DNA of 28,751 nt. Source: an uncultured Flavobacteriales bacterium (lineage in GTDB: Bacteria > Bacteroidota > Bacteroidia > Flavobacteriales_E > Vicingaceae). Made by a program: the position numbers and the translations under genes. The notes beneath the pieces were generated by a model. The model was not told where the DNA came from. It did not search any database and was given only the letters and a program-made list of their open reading frames with translations. This document shows positions 1-8,470 of the stretch, in pieces. Location: NCBI GenBank assembly GCA_937901255.1, contig CALCHN010000039.1, forward strand, positions 1-28,751. The letters run 5' to 3'. Numbering within the stretch: the first letter of the stretch is position 1; every line of letters begins with the position of its first letter.

Positions 1-3000
1 TTTCATATACCTGACCTAAGTTCATCCTAGATGGTACACCAAGTGGATTAAGAACAATGTCAACAGGCGTTCCGTCTTCTAAGAAAGGCATATCTTCTTC
101 TCTAACAATGTTAGCAACAATACCTTTGTTTCCATGACGTCCGGCCATTTTATCTCCAACTTTTAGTTTTCTTTTCTTAGCTAAGTAAACTTTTGCCAAT
201 TTTAAAATACCAGTTGGTAATTCATCTCCAACAGAAATAGCGTATTTCTTACGTTTAAATTTACCTAAGATTTCGTTAACTTTAATGTTGTAGTTGTTTA
301 AGATTTGTTTGATTAAGTCGTTTAACTCATCACTTGTAGTCCAGTTTTTAGAATCTACAAATACAAAATCATCTACTTTTTCTAATACTTTAATGGTAAA
401 TTTAGTTCCTTTTGGAATAATTACTTCATTATAGTAATTTACAACTCCCTGACTAGTTTTGTTATTTACAACTGCATAAAGTTTGTCAATCAATACTTTT
501 TTAAGTGCTGCAACTTCTCTGTTGTACTCTTCATCAAGTTGCTCTAAAATTGCTTTCTCTTCTGCTCTACTTTTTCTGTCTTTAATAGCTCTTTCAAAAA
601 GTTTTTTATCAATTACAACACCTTTTACAGATGGTTTAACTTTTAATGAAGCATCTTTAACATCACCAGCTTTATCTCCAAAGATAGCTCTTAATAACTT
701 CTCTTCAGGAGTTGGGTCTGTTTCTCCTTTAGGAGTAATCTTACCAATTAAGATGTCGCCTTCTTTTACTTCGGCACCAATTCTAATCATACCGTTTTCA
801 TCCAAATCTTTAGTAGCATCTTCGCTAACATTAGGGATATCTGCGGTTAATTCTTCTTCACCTCTTTTGGTATCTCTTACTTCAAGAGAAAACTCTTCAA
901 TATGTACAGAAGTAAATAAATCTTCTTTTACAACTTTTTCAGAGATTACAATCGCATCCTCAAAGTTATACCCTTTCCAAGGCATGAAAGCTACTTTTAA
1001 ATTTCTACCTAAAGCTAGCTCTCCTTTTTCGGTTGCATAACCTTCGCAAAGTACCTGACCTTTTTTAACTTTATCTCCTTTTCTTACAATTGGAGTTAAG
1101 TTTAAGCAAGTATTTTGGTTGGTTTTCTTAAATGTATATAATTCATAAGTTACTGAATCTCCATCAAAACTTACTAATTGATCTTCTTCAGAACGGTTAT
1201 ATTTAATAGTAATGTTTTTAGCATCAACATATTCTACAACACCATCAGCTTCAGCATTAATAAGAACTCTAGAATCTTGAGCTACTCTAGCCTCTAATCC
1301 TGTTCCTACAATTGGAGCTTCTGGTCTTAATAAAGGAACTGCTTGACGCATCATGTTAGATCCCATCAATGCACGGTTGGCATCATCATTCTCTAAGAAA
1401 GGAATTAATGATGCAGCAATAGATGCAATTTGATTAGGAGCAACGTCCATTAAAGAGATATTTTCTGGCTCTGTTAATGGGAAATCACCATCTAATCTTG
1501 ATTTTACTTTGTCTGTTAAGAATAAACCTTTATCATCAACTTGAGCATTTGCTTGAGCGATAACTTTTTTATCTTCTTCTTCGGCACTTAAGTAAACTAC
1601 TTCTTTTTTAAAGTTTACTTTGCCTTCTTCAACGTGTCTGTAAGGAGTTTCGATAAACCCTAGTTTGTTCACTTTTGCGTAAACACAAAGAGATGAAATC
1701 AAACCAATATTTGGTCCCTCAGGCGTTTCAATAGGACAAAGTCTTCCGTAGTGAGTATAGTGAACATCACGCACCTCGAAACCAGCTCTTTCTCTAGAAA
1801 GACCTCCTGGTCCTAATGCAGACATTCTTCTTTTGTGAGTTATCTCAGATAATGGATTGGTTTGATCCATAAATTGAGATAGTTGGTTAGTACCAAAGAA
1901 TGAATTAATTACTGATGAAAGCGTTTTAGCATTAATCAAATCTGAAGGAGTAAATACTTCGTTATCTCTAACATTCATTCTCTCTCTAATGGTTCTTGCC
2001 ATTCTAGAAAGACCAACTCCAAACTGATTGTGTAATTGCTCTCCAACAGTTCTAACTCTTCTGTTACTTAAGTGATCGATATCATCAACCAATGTTTTAG
2101 AATTAATTAATTCAATAAGGTATTTAATGATAGATATAATATCTTCTCTTGTTAATACTCTTACATCATCAGCTATATCTAACCCTAGTTTTTTATTAAT
2201 TCTAAATCTACCTACTTCTCCTAAATCATATCTAGTTTCAGAGAAGAATAATTTATCAATAACTCCTCTAGCTGTTTCAACATCTGGCGGTTCAGCATTT
2301 CTAAGCTGACGATAAATATGTTCTACCGCTTCTTTTTCTGAGTTAGAAGGGTCTTTTTGTAGGGTATTGTATATAATTGCAAAGTCAGATGAGTTTACAT
2401 CTTCTTTGTGTAGAATAATCGTTTTAGACCCTGATTCTATAATTTCATCAATATGTTCTTTTTCGATGATAGTTTCACGATCAATAATTACTTCATTTCT
2501 TTCGATAGAAACCACCTCGCCTGTATCTTCATCCACAAAATCTTCAACCCATGTTTTAAGCACACGAGCGGCTAATTTTCTACCTATAACTTTTTTCAAT
2601 CCAGATTTGCTAACTTTAACTTCATCTGCTAAATCAAAAAGTTCTAAAATTTCTTTATCTGTTTCAAAGCCTATCGCTCTAAAAAGAGTTGTTACCGGTA
2701 ATTTTTTCTTACGGTCGATGTAAGCATACATTACGTTATTGATGTCGGTAGCAAATTCTATCCAAGAACCTCTAAAAGGGATAATTCTTGCCGAATATAA
2801 TTTAGTACCATTAGCATGTTTGCTTTGACCAAAGAAAACACCTGGTGAACGGTGTAATTGTGATACGATAACTCTTTCAGCACCGTTAATCACAAAAGTT
2901 CCTTTAGGAGTCATATATGGGATAGTTCCCAAATATACATCCTGTACAATAGTTTCAAAATCCTCGTGTTCGGGATCTGTACAATACAATTTAAGTTTTG

Positions 3001-3307
3001 CTTTTAAAGGCACACTGTAAGTTAAACCTCTTTCAATACATTCTTCAATAGCGTATCTTGGTGGATCTATAAAGTAATCCAAGAATTCTAATACAAACTG
3101 ATTACGAGCATCTGTAATTGGAAAGTTTTCACTGAAAACTTTAAACAATCCTTCTGAAGCTCTATTTTCAGGAGTAGTATCTAATTGAAAATAAGATTGG
3201 AATGATTTAATTTGAATATCTAAGAAATCTGGATATTCTAATTGATTTTTGGTTGAGGCGAAATTAATTCGGGAATTTTCCACCTTTTTATCTAATGTAT
3301 TGTTCAT
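1..3307 (-). CDS. rpoB: RNA polymerase beta subunit (3' end outside window)
   Basis: Beta subunit of RNA polymerase, partial: about 1102 codons are present and the C-terminus lies beyond base 1. I translated the minus strand from the ATG at 3305-3307 (MNNTLDKKVENSRINFAS). The rifampicin-binding region lies at about 1815-1905 and reads GTNQLSQFMDQTNPLSEITH followed by KRRMSALGPGGLSRERAGFE; the Asp, His, Arg, Ser and Leu positions usually mutated in resistance are all wild type, so the enzyme should be sensitive. The catalytic-region motif MPWKGYNFEDAIV is at about 940-985, and the window edge reads TPVDIVLNPLGVPSRMNLGQ, a universal RpoB block. The gene follows rplL after 261 bases containing strong inverted repeats, as in the classical rplJL-rpoBC arrangement; rpoC is expected just outside. 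Identification is certain. Confidence 0.98.
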   Translation of the reverse strand, partial: MNNTLDKKVENSRINFASTKNQLEYPDFLDIQIKSFQSYFQLDTTPENRASEGLFKVFSENFPITDARNQFVLEFLDYFIDPPRYAIEECIERGLTYSVPLKAKLKLYCTDPEHEDFETIVQDVYLGTIPYMTPKGTFVINGAERVIVSQLHRSPGVFFGQSKHANGTKLYSARIIPFRGSWIEFATDINNVMYAYIDRKKKLPVTTLFRAIGFETDKEILELFDLADEVKVSKSGLKKVIGRKLAARVLKTWVEDFVDEDTGEVVSIERNEVIIDRETIIEKEHIDEIIESGSKTIILHKEDVNSSDFAIIYNTLQKDPSNSEKEAVEHIYRQLRNAEPPDVETARGVIDKLFFSETRYDLGEVGRFRINKKLGLDIADDVRVLTREDIISIIKYLIELINSKTLVDDIDHLSNRRVRTVGEQLHNQFGVGLSRMARTIRERMNVRDNEVFTPSDLINAKTLSSVINSFFGTNQLSQFMDQTNPLSEITHKRRMSALGPGGLSRERAGFEVRDVHYTHYGRLCPIETPEGPNIGLISSLCVYAKVNKLGFIETPYRHVEEGKVNFKKEVVYLSAEEEDKKVIAQANAQVDDKGLFLTDKVKSRLDGDFPLTEPENISLMDVAPNQIASIAASLIPFLENDDANRALMGSNMMRQAVPLLRPEAPIVGTGLEARVAQDSRVLINAEADGVVEYVDAKNITIKYNRSEEDQLVSFDGDSVTYELYTFKKTNQNTCLNLTPIVRKGDKVKKGQVLCEGYATEKGELALGRNLKVAFMPWKGYNFEDAIVISEKVVKEDLFTSVHIEEFSLEVRDTKRGEEELTADIPNVSEDATKDLDENGMIRIGAEVKEGDILIGKITPKGETDPTPEEKLLRAIFGDKAGDVKDASLKVKPSVKGVVIDKKLFERAIKDRKSRAEEKAILEQLDEEYNREVAALKKVLIDKLYAVVNNKTSQGVVNYYNEVIIPKGTKFTIKVLEKVDDFVFVDSKNWTTSDELNDLIKQILNNYNIKVNEILGKFKRKKYAISVGDELPTGILKLAKVYLAKKRKLKVGDKMAGRHGNKGIVANIVREEDMPFLEDGTPVDIVLNPLGVPSRMNLGQVYE

Positions 3308-3410
3308 TAGTAGTTTTGAGTTTAGTTTGTTTAAATAATACTTTTATTCTTTAATTAGAAAAACTTACTTTTAAGTTCACTAATTTTCTCAAAATGACAT
3401 CAATTCACCT

Positions 3411-3465
3411 TGAGACAAACACTATAACTCCTTGTAAATCAACAAATAGATTGCTATTCGTCTCA
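3411..3465 (-). promoter_or_regulatory. Long-range inverted repeat in rpoB leader
   Basis: TGAGAC at 3411-3416 pairs with GTCTCA at 3460-3465, and inside it AATAG/CTATT can form a small hairpin at about 3446-3459. Together with the larger hairpin at 3499-3545 it gives the rplL-rpoB spacer a multi-stem structure. It may be an RNA processing or stability element; function is inferred only from position. Confidence 0.3.
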
Positions 3466-3498
3466 GTTTTCTATTTACAGAGGTTTATAAAGCAAAAG

Positions 3499-3545
3499 AG
3501 GCTTAGGTAATTTACCCTTAAAAAAAAGGGTAAATACCTAAACCT
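3499..3545 (-). promoter_or_regulatory. Strong hairpin between rplL and rpoB (attenuator or RNase III site)
   Basis: Arms 3499-3519 and 3526-3545 form about 20 base pairs with one bulged base, one G-U pair (in the minus-strand RNA) and a six-base loop. The RNA downstream is only moderately U-rich, so it is not a textbook intrinsic terminator. In E. coli the same spacer holds an attenuator and an RNase III site that uncouple rpoBC from ribosomal protein expression; a similar role here is inference from position. I saw no consensus TAnnTTTG box for a separate rpoB promoter in 3308-3568. Confidence 0.55.
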
Positions 3546-3568
3546 AAATTGGGTTTGTATCCGTTAAA

Positions 3569-3949
3569 TTATTTAACTTCTACTTCAGCTCCAGCCTCTT
3601 CTAATTGAGTTTTAAGAGCAGTTGCTTCGTCTTTAGAAACACCTTCTTTTAATGGTTTTGGTGCTCCATCAACTAATTCTTTAGCTTCTTTAAGACCTAA
3701 ACCAGTTAGTTCTTTAACTAATTTAACTACTGCTAATTTAGAAGCACCACCTGATTTAAGGATTACATCAAATTCAGATTTTTCTTCAGCACCAGCAGCG
3801 TCTCCACCACCAGCAGCAGGACCTGCAACAGCTACAGCTGCAGCAGCAGGTTCGATACCATATTCGTCTTTAAGTATGTTAGCTAATTCGTTCACATCTT
3901 TTACAGTTAAGTTTACTAACTCATCTGCAAGTTTTTTTAAATCTGCCAT
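3569..3949 (-). CDS. rplL: 50S ribosomal protein bL12 (L7/L12)
   Basis: Stalk protein of the large ribosomal subunit, 126 residues, which recruits and stimulates translation GTPases. The N-terminal dimerisation/L10-binding part (MADLKKLADELVNLTVKDVN) is followed by an Ala/Gly-rich hinge at about residues 35-55 and the C-terminal factor-binding domain (SEFDVILKSGGASKLAVVK, then LTGLGLKEAKELVD). Length and motifs are normal for the family. It lies 53 bases after rplJ, so the two are certainly co-transcribed, and 261 bases before rpoB. Confidence 0.98.
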   Translation of the reverse strand: MADLKKLADELVNLTVKDVNELANILKDEYGIEPAAAAVAVAGPAAGGGDAAGAEEKSEFDVILKSGGASKLAVVKLVKELTGLGLKEAKELVDGAPKPLKEGVSKDEATALKTQLEEAGAEVEVK

Positions 3950-4002
3950 TTTTGTTTTATTTTAGAAATTTAAATTAATATTAATTGTTTGTTTTTAATT
4001 AT

Positions 4003-4524
4003 TTATTCAGAACGTTCTGATAAAGTTTTTACTATACCTGCCAGTTTACCACCACTTGATTTAAGTGCAGATACAACATTCTTAGCTGGAGATTGAAGTA
4101 ATGCAACAATATCACCGATAAGTTCTTCTTTAGATTTAATGCTTACTAGTGCATCTAAATTCTCATCGCCAACATAAATTGCTTCTTCAATATAAGCTCC
4201 CTTCAATAATGGTTTATCACTTTTTTTACGGAATTCTTTAATGATTTTGGCAGGTGCATTACCTACTTCAGAAAACATTATAGAAGTATTCCCTTTAAGT
4301 GAATTATACAATCCTTCGTAGTCTTTATCAGCTTTTTCAAATGCTTTTTGCAAAAGCGTATTTTTTACTACTTCAAGTTGAATATTACCATTAAAGCAAG
4401 TTTTTCTTAACTTAGAAGTTGTTTCGGCATTTAAACCAGCTATATCTGCTAAATAAAAAATATTAGCATTGTTTAACTTTTCAGTTAAACCATCGATATA
4501 CTGACTTTTTTCTTCTCTTGTCAT
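4003..4524 (-). CDS. rplJ: 50S ribosomal protein uL10
   Basis: Base of the ribosomal stalk, 173 residues; anchors bL12 dimers to 23S rRNA. It begins MTREEKSQYIDGLTEKL, shows the typical VVKNTLLQKAFE segment after the first strand, and has a C-terminal helix for bL12 binding. It sits 35 bases after rplA, which leaves little room for the separate rplJ leader known from E. coli; if L10-mediated feedback exists here its target must be elsewhere, for instance in the rplK leader. Only rplL follows before the rpoB leader. Confidence 0.97.
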   Translation of the reverse strand: MTREEKSQYIDGLTEKLNNANIFYLADIAGLNAETTSKLRKTCFNGNIQLEVVKNTLLQKAFEKADKDYEGLYNSLKGNTSIMFSEVGNAPAKIIKEFRKKSDKPLLKGAYIEEAIYVGDENLDALVSIKSKEELIGDIVALLQSPAKNVVSALKSSGGKLAGIVKTLSERSE

Positions 4525-4559
4525 TTTGCTTTTAGGTTAAATTAAATACTTTGTTAAAC

Positions 4560-5249
4560 TTAAAATGATTTAGGTTCAACTTTAACACCCGGGCTCATTG
4601 TGCTTGATAATGTGATACCTCTCACATATGTTCCTTTTGCAGATGCCGGTTTTAATTTTAAAATTGTTTGGTATAATTCAGTAGCATTTTGAGCTAATTT
4701 TTCAGCTTCAAAAGATGCTCTACCTATGGTAGTATGAATGTTACCAAATTTATCTACTTTAAAATCTATCTTACCGGCTTTAACATCAGTAACAGCTTTA
4801 CCTATGTCCATTGTAACCGTACCTGATTTTGGGTTAGGCATTAATCCTCTTGGTCCTAAAACACGACCTAAAGCACCAACTTTACCCATAACACTTGGCA
4901 TGGTTATAATAACATCAATATCAGTCCATCCGCCTTTTATTTTATCAATAAATTCGTCTAAACCAACATAGTCAGCACCAGCCTCTTTAGCCTCAGCTTC
5001 TTTGTCAGGAGTACATAATACTAAAATTTTCACATCTTTACCAACACCATTTGGAAGGGCAACTGTACCTCTTACCATTTCATTAGCTTTTCTAGGATCA
5101 ACTCCTAATCTAATGCTTATGTCAACCGATGCATCAAACTTTGTAAATGTCATGTCCTTAACAAGCTTTGTTGCCTCATCTAAGTTGTATAACTTTTCAG
5201 TATCCACTTTAGATAAAGCCTCTTTCATGTTTTTTGTTAATCTAGCCAT
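4560..5249 (-). CDS. rplA: 50S ribosomal protein uL1
   Basis: L1-stalk protein, 229 residues, the normal bacterial length. The signature block GRVLGPRGLMPNPKSGTV lies at about residues 128-145, and the start MARLTKNMKEALSKVD is typical. It binds 23S rRNA and assists release of the E-site tRNA; in many bacteria L1 also represses its own rplK-rplA mRNA. It follows rplK after 26 bases and precedes rplJ by 35, so it belongs to one tight operon on this strand. Confidence 0.98.
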   Translation of the reverse strand: MARLTKNMKEALSKVDTEKLYNLDEATKLVKDMTFTKFDASVDISIRLGVDPRKANEMVRGTVALPNGVGKDVKILVLCTPDKEAEAKEAGADYVGLDEFIDKIKGGWTDIDVIITMPSVMGKVGALGRVLGPRGLMPNPKSGTVTMDIGKAVTDVKAGKIDFKVDKFGNIHTTIGRASFEAEKLAQNATELYQTILKLKPASAKGTYVRGITLSSTMSPGVKVEPKSF

Positions 5250-5275
5250 TGCTGATACAATTTAATAAATTAGTT

Positions 5276-5713
5276 TTATGCAGGAAAAGTCCCACTTACT
5301 TTTATCCCCATACTTCTTGCTGTACCTGCAATCATTTTCATTGCAGATTCAATTTTAAAACAATTCAAATCAGGCATTTTGTCTTCAGCGATTGTTTTAA
5401 TTTGATCCCAACTAACGGTACCTACTTTTTGTCTGTTAGATTCCGGAGAACCTTTTTTCAATTTAGCAGCTTCCATTAATTGAACTGCAGCTGGAGGAGT
5501 TTTAATTACGAAATCAAAAGATTTATCGGAATAAACTGTAATAACAACAGGCAATACTTTTCCTGGTTTATCTTGAGTTCTTCCGTTAAATTGCTTACAA
5601 AACTCCATTATATTAACACCTTTAGCACCTAATGCAGGTCCTACTGGTGGTGATGGGTTTGCAGCTCCTCCTCTGATTTGTAATTTAATTAATCCACTTA
5701 CTTCTTTAGCCAT
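5276..5713 (-). CDS. rplK: 50S ribosomal protein uL11
   Basis: GTPase-centre protein of the large subunit, 145 residues. The N-terminal proline-rich hinge segment (GGAANPSPPVGPALGAKGVN, residues about 15-34) and FCKQFN are diagnostic. It starts an rplKAJL set and follows nusG after 86 bases, the widest gap in this part of the operon and therefore the likeliest position for a leader or L1-binding site. I saw no clear Bacteroidota promoter box there. Confidence 0.98.
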   Translation of the reverse strand: MAKEVSGLIKLQIRGGAANPSPPVGPALGAKGVNIMEFCKQFNGRTQDKPGKVLPVVITVYSDKSFDFVIKTPPAAVQLMEAAKLKKGSPESNRQKVGTVSWDQIKTIAEDKMPDLNCFKIESAMKMIAGTARSMGIKVSGTFPA

Positions 5714-5799
5714 TTTATTTACTATTTAGATTTGTACTCGCTCAATTGGAAGCATTATATATATTGAGTCTGTACGATTAATTACTCGTTTGTTTGTTA

Positions 5800-6351
5800 T
5801 TAACTTTCTTTTTCTACCTGTAAGAAACTTAGTTCTAATGGTTGTTTTCTTCCGAAAATTTTAACCATCACTTCTAATTTTCTCTTTTCTTCATTTATTT
5901 TTTCAATAGATCCTGTAAAACCATTAAAAGGTCCATCTATTACTTTTATACTTTCTCCAACAACAAATGGTATAGTCATTTCTTCTTCGCTATCTGCTAG
6001 CTCATCAACTTTACCTAATATTCTATTAACTTCAGAAACTCTAACAGGTAGTGGATCTCCTCCTTTTTCTGCTCCTAAGAATCCGATAACACCATTCACG
6101 TTTCTAATAACGTGAGGCATTTCTCCACTTAAGTCTGCTTCAATTAAAATATAACCTGGAAAAAAGTTTCTTTCTTTACTAATCTTTTTTCCATTTCTAA
6201 TTTGAAAGATTTTTTCTGTTGGTATTAAAATTTGTGATAAGTTATTGCTTAAACCATTTCTAAGAATTTCATCTTCAATGTATTTTTTGATTTTATTTTC
6301 TTTACCACTTATCGCTCTAACGACATACCATTTTTTTGTATTCTCTGCCAT
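5800..6351 (-). CDS. nusG: Transcription elongation/antitermination factor NusG
   Basis: NusG, 183 residues from the ATG at 6349-6351 (MAENTKKWYVVRAISGKENK). An in-frame TTG three codons earlier would add MIT, but the ATG gives the usual N-terminus and leaves a five-base gap to secE. The N-terminal NGN domain (WYVVRAISGKENKIKKYIE, then FFPGYILIE) contacts RNA polymerase, and the C-terminal KOW domain (VIDGPFNGFTGSIEKIN) contacts ribosomal protein uS10 or Rho. The secE-nusG order is universal and fits the co-expression of transcription and translation factors here. Confidence 0.97.
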   Translation of the reverse strand: MAENTKKWYVVRAISGKENKIKKYIEDEILRNGLSNNLSQILIPTEKIFQIRNGKKISKERNFFPGYILIEADLSGEMPHVIRNVNGVIGFLGAEKGGDPLPVRVSEVNRILGKVDELADSEEEMTIPFVVGESIKVIDGPFNGFTGSIEKINEEKRKLEVMVKIFGRKQPLELSFLQVEKES

Positions 6352-6356
6352 AGTAA

Positions 6357-6548
6357 TCAAAATAACTTATAAATTTCTTTCATCAATCTGCTAAAAGTAC
6401 TATCCATCACAAATATGATTAATGCAAATATTACAGATGCAATTAATACAATAACTGAACTACTTTGTAACTCGTTCCATGTTGGCCATGAAACTTTGTT
6501 TAACAATTCGTCAGTTGATTCTTTTATATAATTTCCAATTTTAGCCAT
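6357..6548 (-). CDS. secE: Preprotein translocase subunit SecE
   Basis: Essential small subunit of the SecYEG channel, 63 residues from the ATG at 6546-6548 (MAKIGNYIKESTDELLNKV). A GTG seven codons upstream is in frame but overlaps the 3' end of the tRNA-Trp gene, so the ATG is preferred. The protein has the amphipathic segment with the conserved SWPTWNELQ motif and a single membrane helix (about residues 33-53, SSVIVLIASVIFALIIFVMD). This short form with one membrane helix is standard outside the Enterobacteria. Confidence 0.96.
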   Translation of the reverse strand: MAKIGNYIKESTDELLNKVSWPTWNELQSSSVIVLIASVIFALIIFVMDSTFSRLMKEIYKLF

Positions 6549-6566
6549 AATATTTTTTATTCTCTG

Positions 6567-6639
6567 CACGGGTGGAGAGACTCGAACTCCCAGCCAATGG
6601 TTTTGGAGACCACTACTCTACCAATTGAGCTACACCCGT
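6567..6639 (-). tRNA. trpT: tRNA-Trp (anticodon CCA)
   Basis: On the minus strand a cloverleaf of 73 nt runs from ACGGGTG to CACCCGT plus discriminator G. The D-loop block TAGCTCAATTGGTAGAGTA and T-loop TTCGAGT are present, and the anticodon loop CTCCAAA gives CCA. The terminal CCA is not encoded. It lies between tuf and secE, the usual place in Bacteroidota. Confidence 0.97.
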
Positions 6640-6699
6640 AAAAGCTTTATCATTCTTAAATAAAATACAGATAAAGCGTACTAATAAAATAAAGTCAAG

Positions 6700-6729
6700 A
6701 AAGGTACCCACTAAATAGTGGATACCTTT
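6700..6729 (-). terminator. Hairpin after tuf (partial terminator or processing site)
   Basis: Arms 6700-6713 and 6716-6729 form a 14-position stem with one non-Watson-Crick position, 33 bases past the tuf stop. The minus-strand RNA continues CUUUCUUGACUUUAUUUUAUU, a weak U-rich tail. It could reduce read-through from the very highly expressed tuf gene or separate tuf mRNA from the tRNA-Trp/secE part; function is inferred. Confidence 0.5.
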
Positions 6730-6761
6730 ATATTACTTTTACTAAATTCTAGTGTAATTAA

Positions 6762-7949
6762 TTACTTAAGAATTTCAGTGATTTGACCAGCTCCAACAGT
6801 TCTACCACCTTCTCTGATTGCAAATCTTAATCCTTTATTTAAAGCAACTGGCACAATTAATTTAACTGTTACAGTTACGTTATCTCCAGGCATTACCATT
6901 TCTCTACCTTCTTCTAAGTAAATCTCTCCAGTAACATCTGTAGTTCTTAAATAGAATTGTGGTCTATATTTGTTTTGGAATGGAGTATGACGTCCACCTT
7001 CTTCTTTTTTCAATACATAAACCTCAGCTTTAAACTCTGTATGAGGAGTGATTGAACCTGGTTTAGCGATTACCATACCTCTTCTGATATCAGATTTCTC
7101 GATACCTCTTAATAAAAGACCTACGTTATCACCAGCTTCACCTCTATCTAATATTTTTCTGAACATTTCAACACCTGTTACAGTTGATGATAATTTTTCA
7201 TCACCCATACCTAAGATATCTACTGATTCACCAGAGTTAATAACACCAGTTTCAATTCTACCAGTTGCAACAGTTCCTCTACCAGTAATAGAGAATACAT
7301 CTTCAACAGGCATTAAGAATGGCTTATCAATATCTCTTGGAGGTAATTCAATGTAAGAATCTACTGCATCCATTAATTCCATTACTTTAGCTGACCATTT
7401 TTCGTCACCTTCTAAAGCTCCTAAAGCAGAACCTGCAATTACAGGAACATTATCTCCATCATACTCATAGAAAGATAATAATTCTCTGATTTCCATTTCA
7501 ACTAATTCTAATAATTCAGCATCATCAACTAAGTCAACTTTGTTCATGAAAACAACCATTCTAGGAATACCAACCTGACGACCTAATAGGATATGCTCTC
7601 TAGTTTGTGGCATAGGACCATCAGTTGCAGCAACAACCAAGATAGCACCATCCATTTGAGCAGCACCAGTTACCATGTTTTTTACGTAATCCGCGTGACC
7701 TGGACAGTCAACGTGAGCGTAGTGTCTGTTAGCAGTTGAATATTCAACGTGAGAAGTATTAATTGTAATACCTCTTTCTTTTTCTTCCGGAGCGTTATCA
7801 ATAGAAGCAAAATCTCTCAATTCAGACAGACCTGCTTTTGCTAATACTGTAGTTATAGCTGCAGTTAAAGTAGTTTTTCCGTGGTCAACGTGACCAATTG
7901 TTCCGATGTTTAAGTGTGGTTTGGAACGATCATAATTCTCTTTAGCCAT
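6762..7949 (-). CDS. tuf: Translation elongation factor Tu
   Basis: EF-Tu, 395 residues; the GTPase that delivers aminoacyl-tRNA to the ribosome. All G motifs are visible: GHVDHGKT (about 19-26), RGITINTSHVEY with the switch-I Thr (about 59-70), DCPGHADYVKNM (about 80-91), NKVD (about 136-139) and GSAL. Domain II (TGRGTVATGRIETG) and domain III (RPQFYLRTTDVTG, then MPGDNVTVTVKLIVPVAL) are complete. The tRNA genes Thr-Tyr-Gly-Thr precede it and tRNA-Trp follows, so it is transcribed within a tRNA-containing operon whose promoter lies at about 8471-8501. Confidence 0.99.
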   Translation of the reverse strand: MAKENYDRSKPHLNIGTIGHVDHGKTTLTAAITTVLAKAGLSELRDFASIDNAPEEKERGITINTSHVEYSTANRHYAHVDCPGHADYVKNMVTGAAQMDGAILVVAATDGPMPQTREHILLGRQVGIPRMVVFMNKVDLVDDAELLELVEMEIRELLSFYEYDGDNVPVIAGSALGALEGDEKWSAKVMELMDAVDSYIELPPRDIDKPFLMPVEDVFSITGRGTVATGRIETGVINSGESVDILGMGDEKLSSTVTGVEMFRKILDRGEAGDNVGLLLRGIEKSDIRRGMVIAKPGSITPHTEFKAEVYVLKKEEGGRHTPFQNKYRPQFYLRTTDVTGEIYLEEGREMVMPGDNVTVTVKLIVPVALNKGLRFAIREGGRTVGAGQITEILK

Positions 7950-8041
7950 GATTTTAGGTTTATTTTATTGTTTTTAAATTATTATTTATACTTATTTAAT
8001 TATTTACTTTTCTCACACTCTTTTTACGACACTACGTTAAG

Positions 8042-8113
<72 letters not shown>

Positions 8114-8149
8114 TAATAAAATACCGATATAGAAAAAAATAAAAAAAAG

Positions 8150-8223
8150 AGCGGGAAACGGGATTCGAACCCGCGACCCTCAGCTTGGAAGGCTGATGCT
8201 CTAGCCAGCTGAGCTACTCCCGC
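8150..8223 (-). tRNA. glyT: tRNA-Gly (anticodon UCC)
   Basis: Minus-strand cloverleaf of 74 nt. The acceptor GCGGGAG pairs with TTCCCGC, discriminator U; the anticodon loop TTCCAAG gives UCC; the T-loop is TTCGAAT. CCA is not encoded. Third tRNA of the cluster. Confidence 0.97.
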
Positions 8224-8237
8224 TAATTTTTTATTCG

Positions 8238-8319
8238 TGGGGAAAGCAGGATTCGAACCTACGAAGGCGTAGCCAACAGATTTACAGTCTGTCCTCGTTG
8301 ACCGCTTGAGTATTTCCCC
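8238..8319 (-). tRNA. tyrU: tRNA-Tyr (anticodon GUA)
   Basis: Minus-strand class II tRNA of 82 nt with a long variable arm (TGGCTACGCCTTCGTA region). The acceptor GGGGAAA pairs with TTTCCCC, discriminator A; the anticodon loop CTGTAAA gives GUA. Second tRNA of the cluster. Confidence 0.97.
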
Positions 8320-8349
8320 AACGTTTTTTTCATCGTTTTTAAAGAACTG

Positions 8350-8422
8350 AGCCAGTAGAGGGACTCGAACCTCCGACCGGCTGATTACAAATCAGCTGCT
8401 CTACCAACTGAGCTATACTGGC
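8350..8422 (-). tRNA. thrU: tRNA-Thr (anticodon UGU)
   Basis: Minus-strand cloverleaf of 73 nt. The acceptor GCCAGTA pairs with TACTGGC, discriminator U; the anticodon arm GCTGA-TTTGTAA-TCAGC gives UGU; the T-loop is TTCGAGT. First gene of the tRNA-tuf operon; about 45 bases separate it from the predicted transcription start. Confidence 0.97.
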
Positions 8423-8438
8423 TTTTTACTGTTTACTT

Positions 8439-8470
8439 AAAAAAAACAGACCTCTCCGTAAAAAGGTCTG
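8439..8470 (-). terminator. Intrinsic terminator of the xerC-raiA operon
   Basis: In the minus-strand RNA, CAGACC(U) pairs with (A)GGUCUG (6-7 bp) and is followed directly by eight U residues, a standard rho-independent terminator about 53 bases after the raiA stop. It immediately follows and partly overlaps the start region of the tRNA-tuf promoter at 8471-8501. Confidence 0.75.

Noticed and set aside
483..1040. Open frame of 185 codons on the plus strand inside rpoB
   Set aside because: Antisense to strongly conserved rpoB codons; Ser/Leu-rich composition is typical of a shadow frame. The same applies to other antisense frames over rpoB (2127-2723), rplA/rplK, tuf, the AsmA gene and the helicase.
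3428..3440. AAGGAG followed by a GTG and five codons (minus strand) in the rpoB leader as a leader peptide
   Set aside because: Only five codons (VFVSR), no sign of selection; a chance match is likely.
6352..6360. Upstream TTG start for nusG (adds MIT)
   Set aside because: Would overlap the secE stop; the ATG at 6351 gives the usual N-terminus.
6549..6569. GTG start for secE seven codons upstream
   Set aside because: Overlaps the 3' end of the tRNA-Trp gene; the ATG at 6548 gives the normal length.
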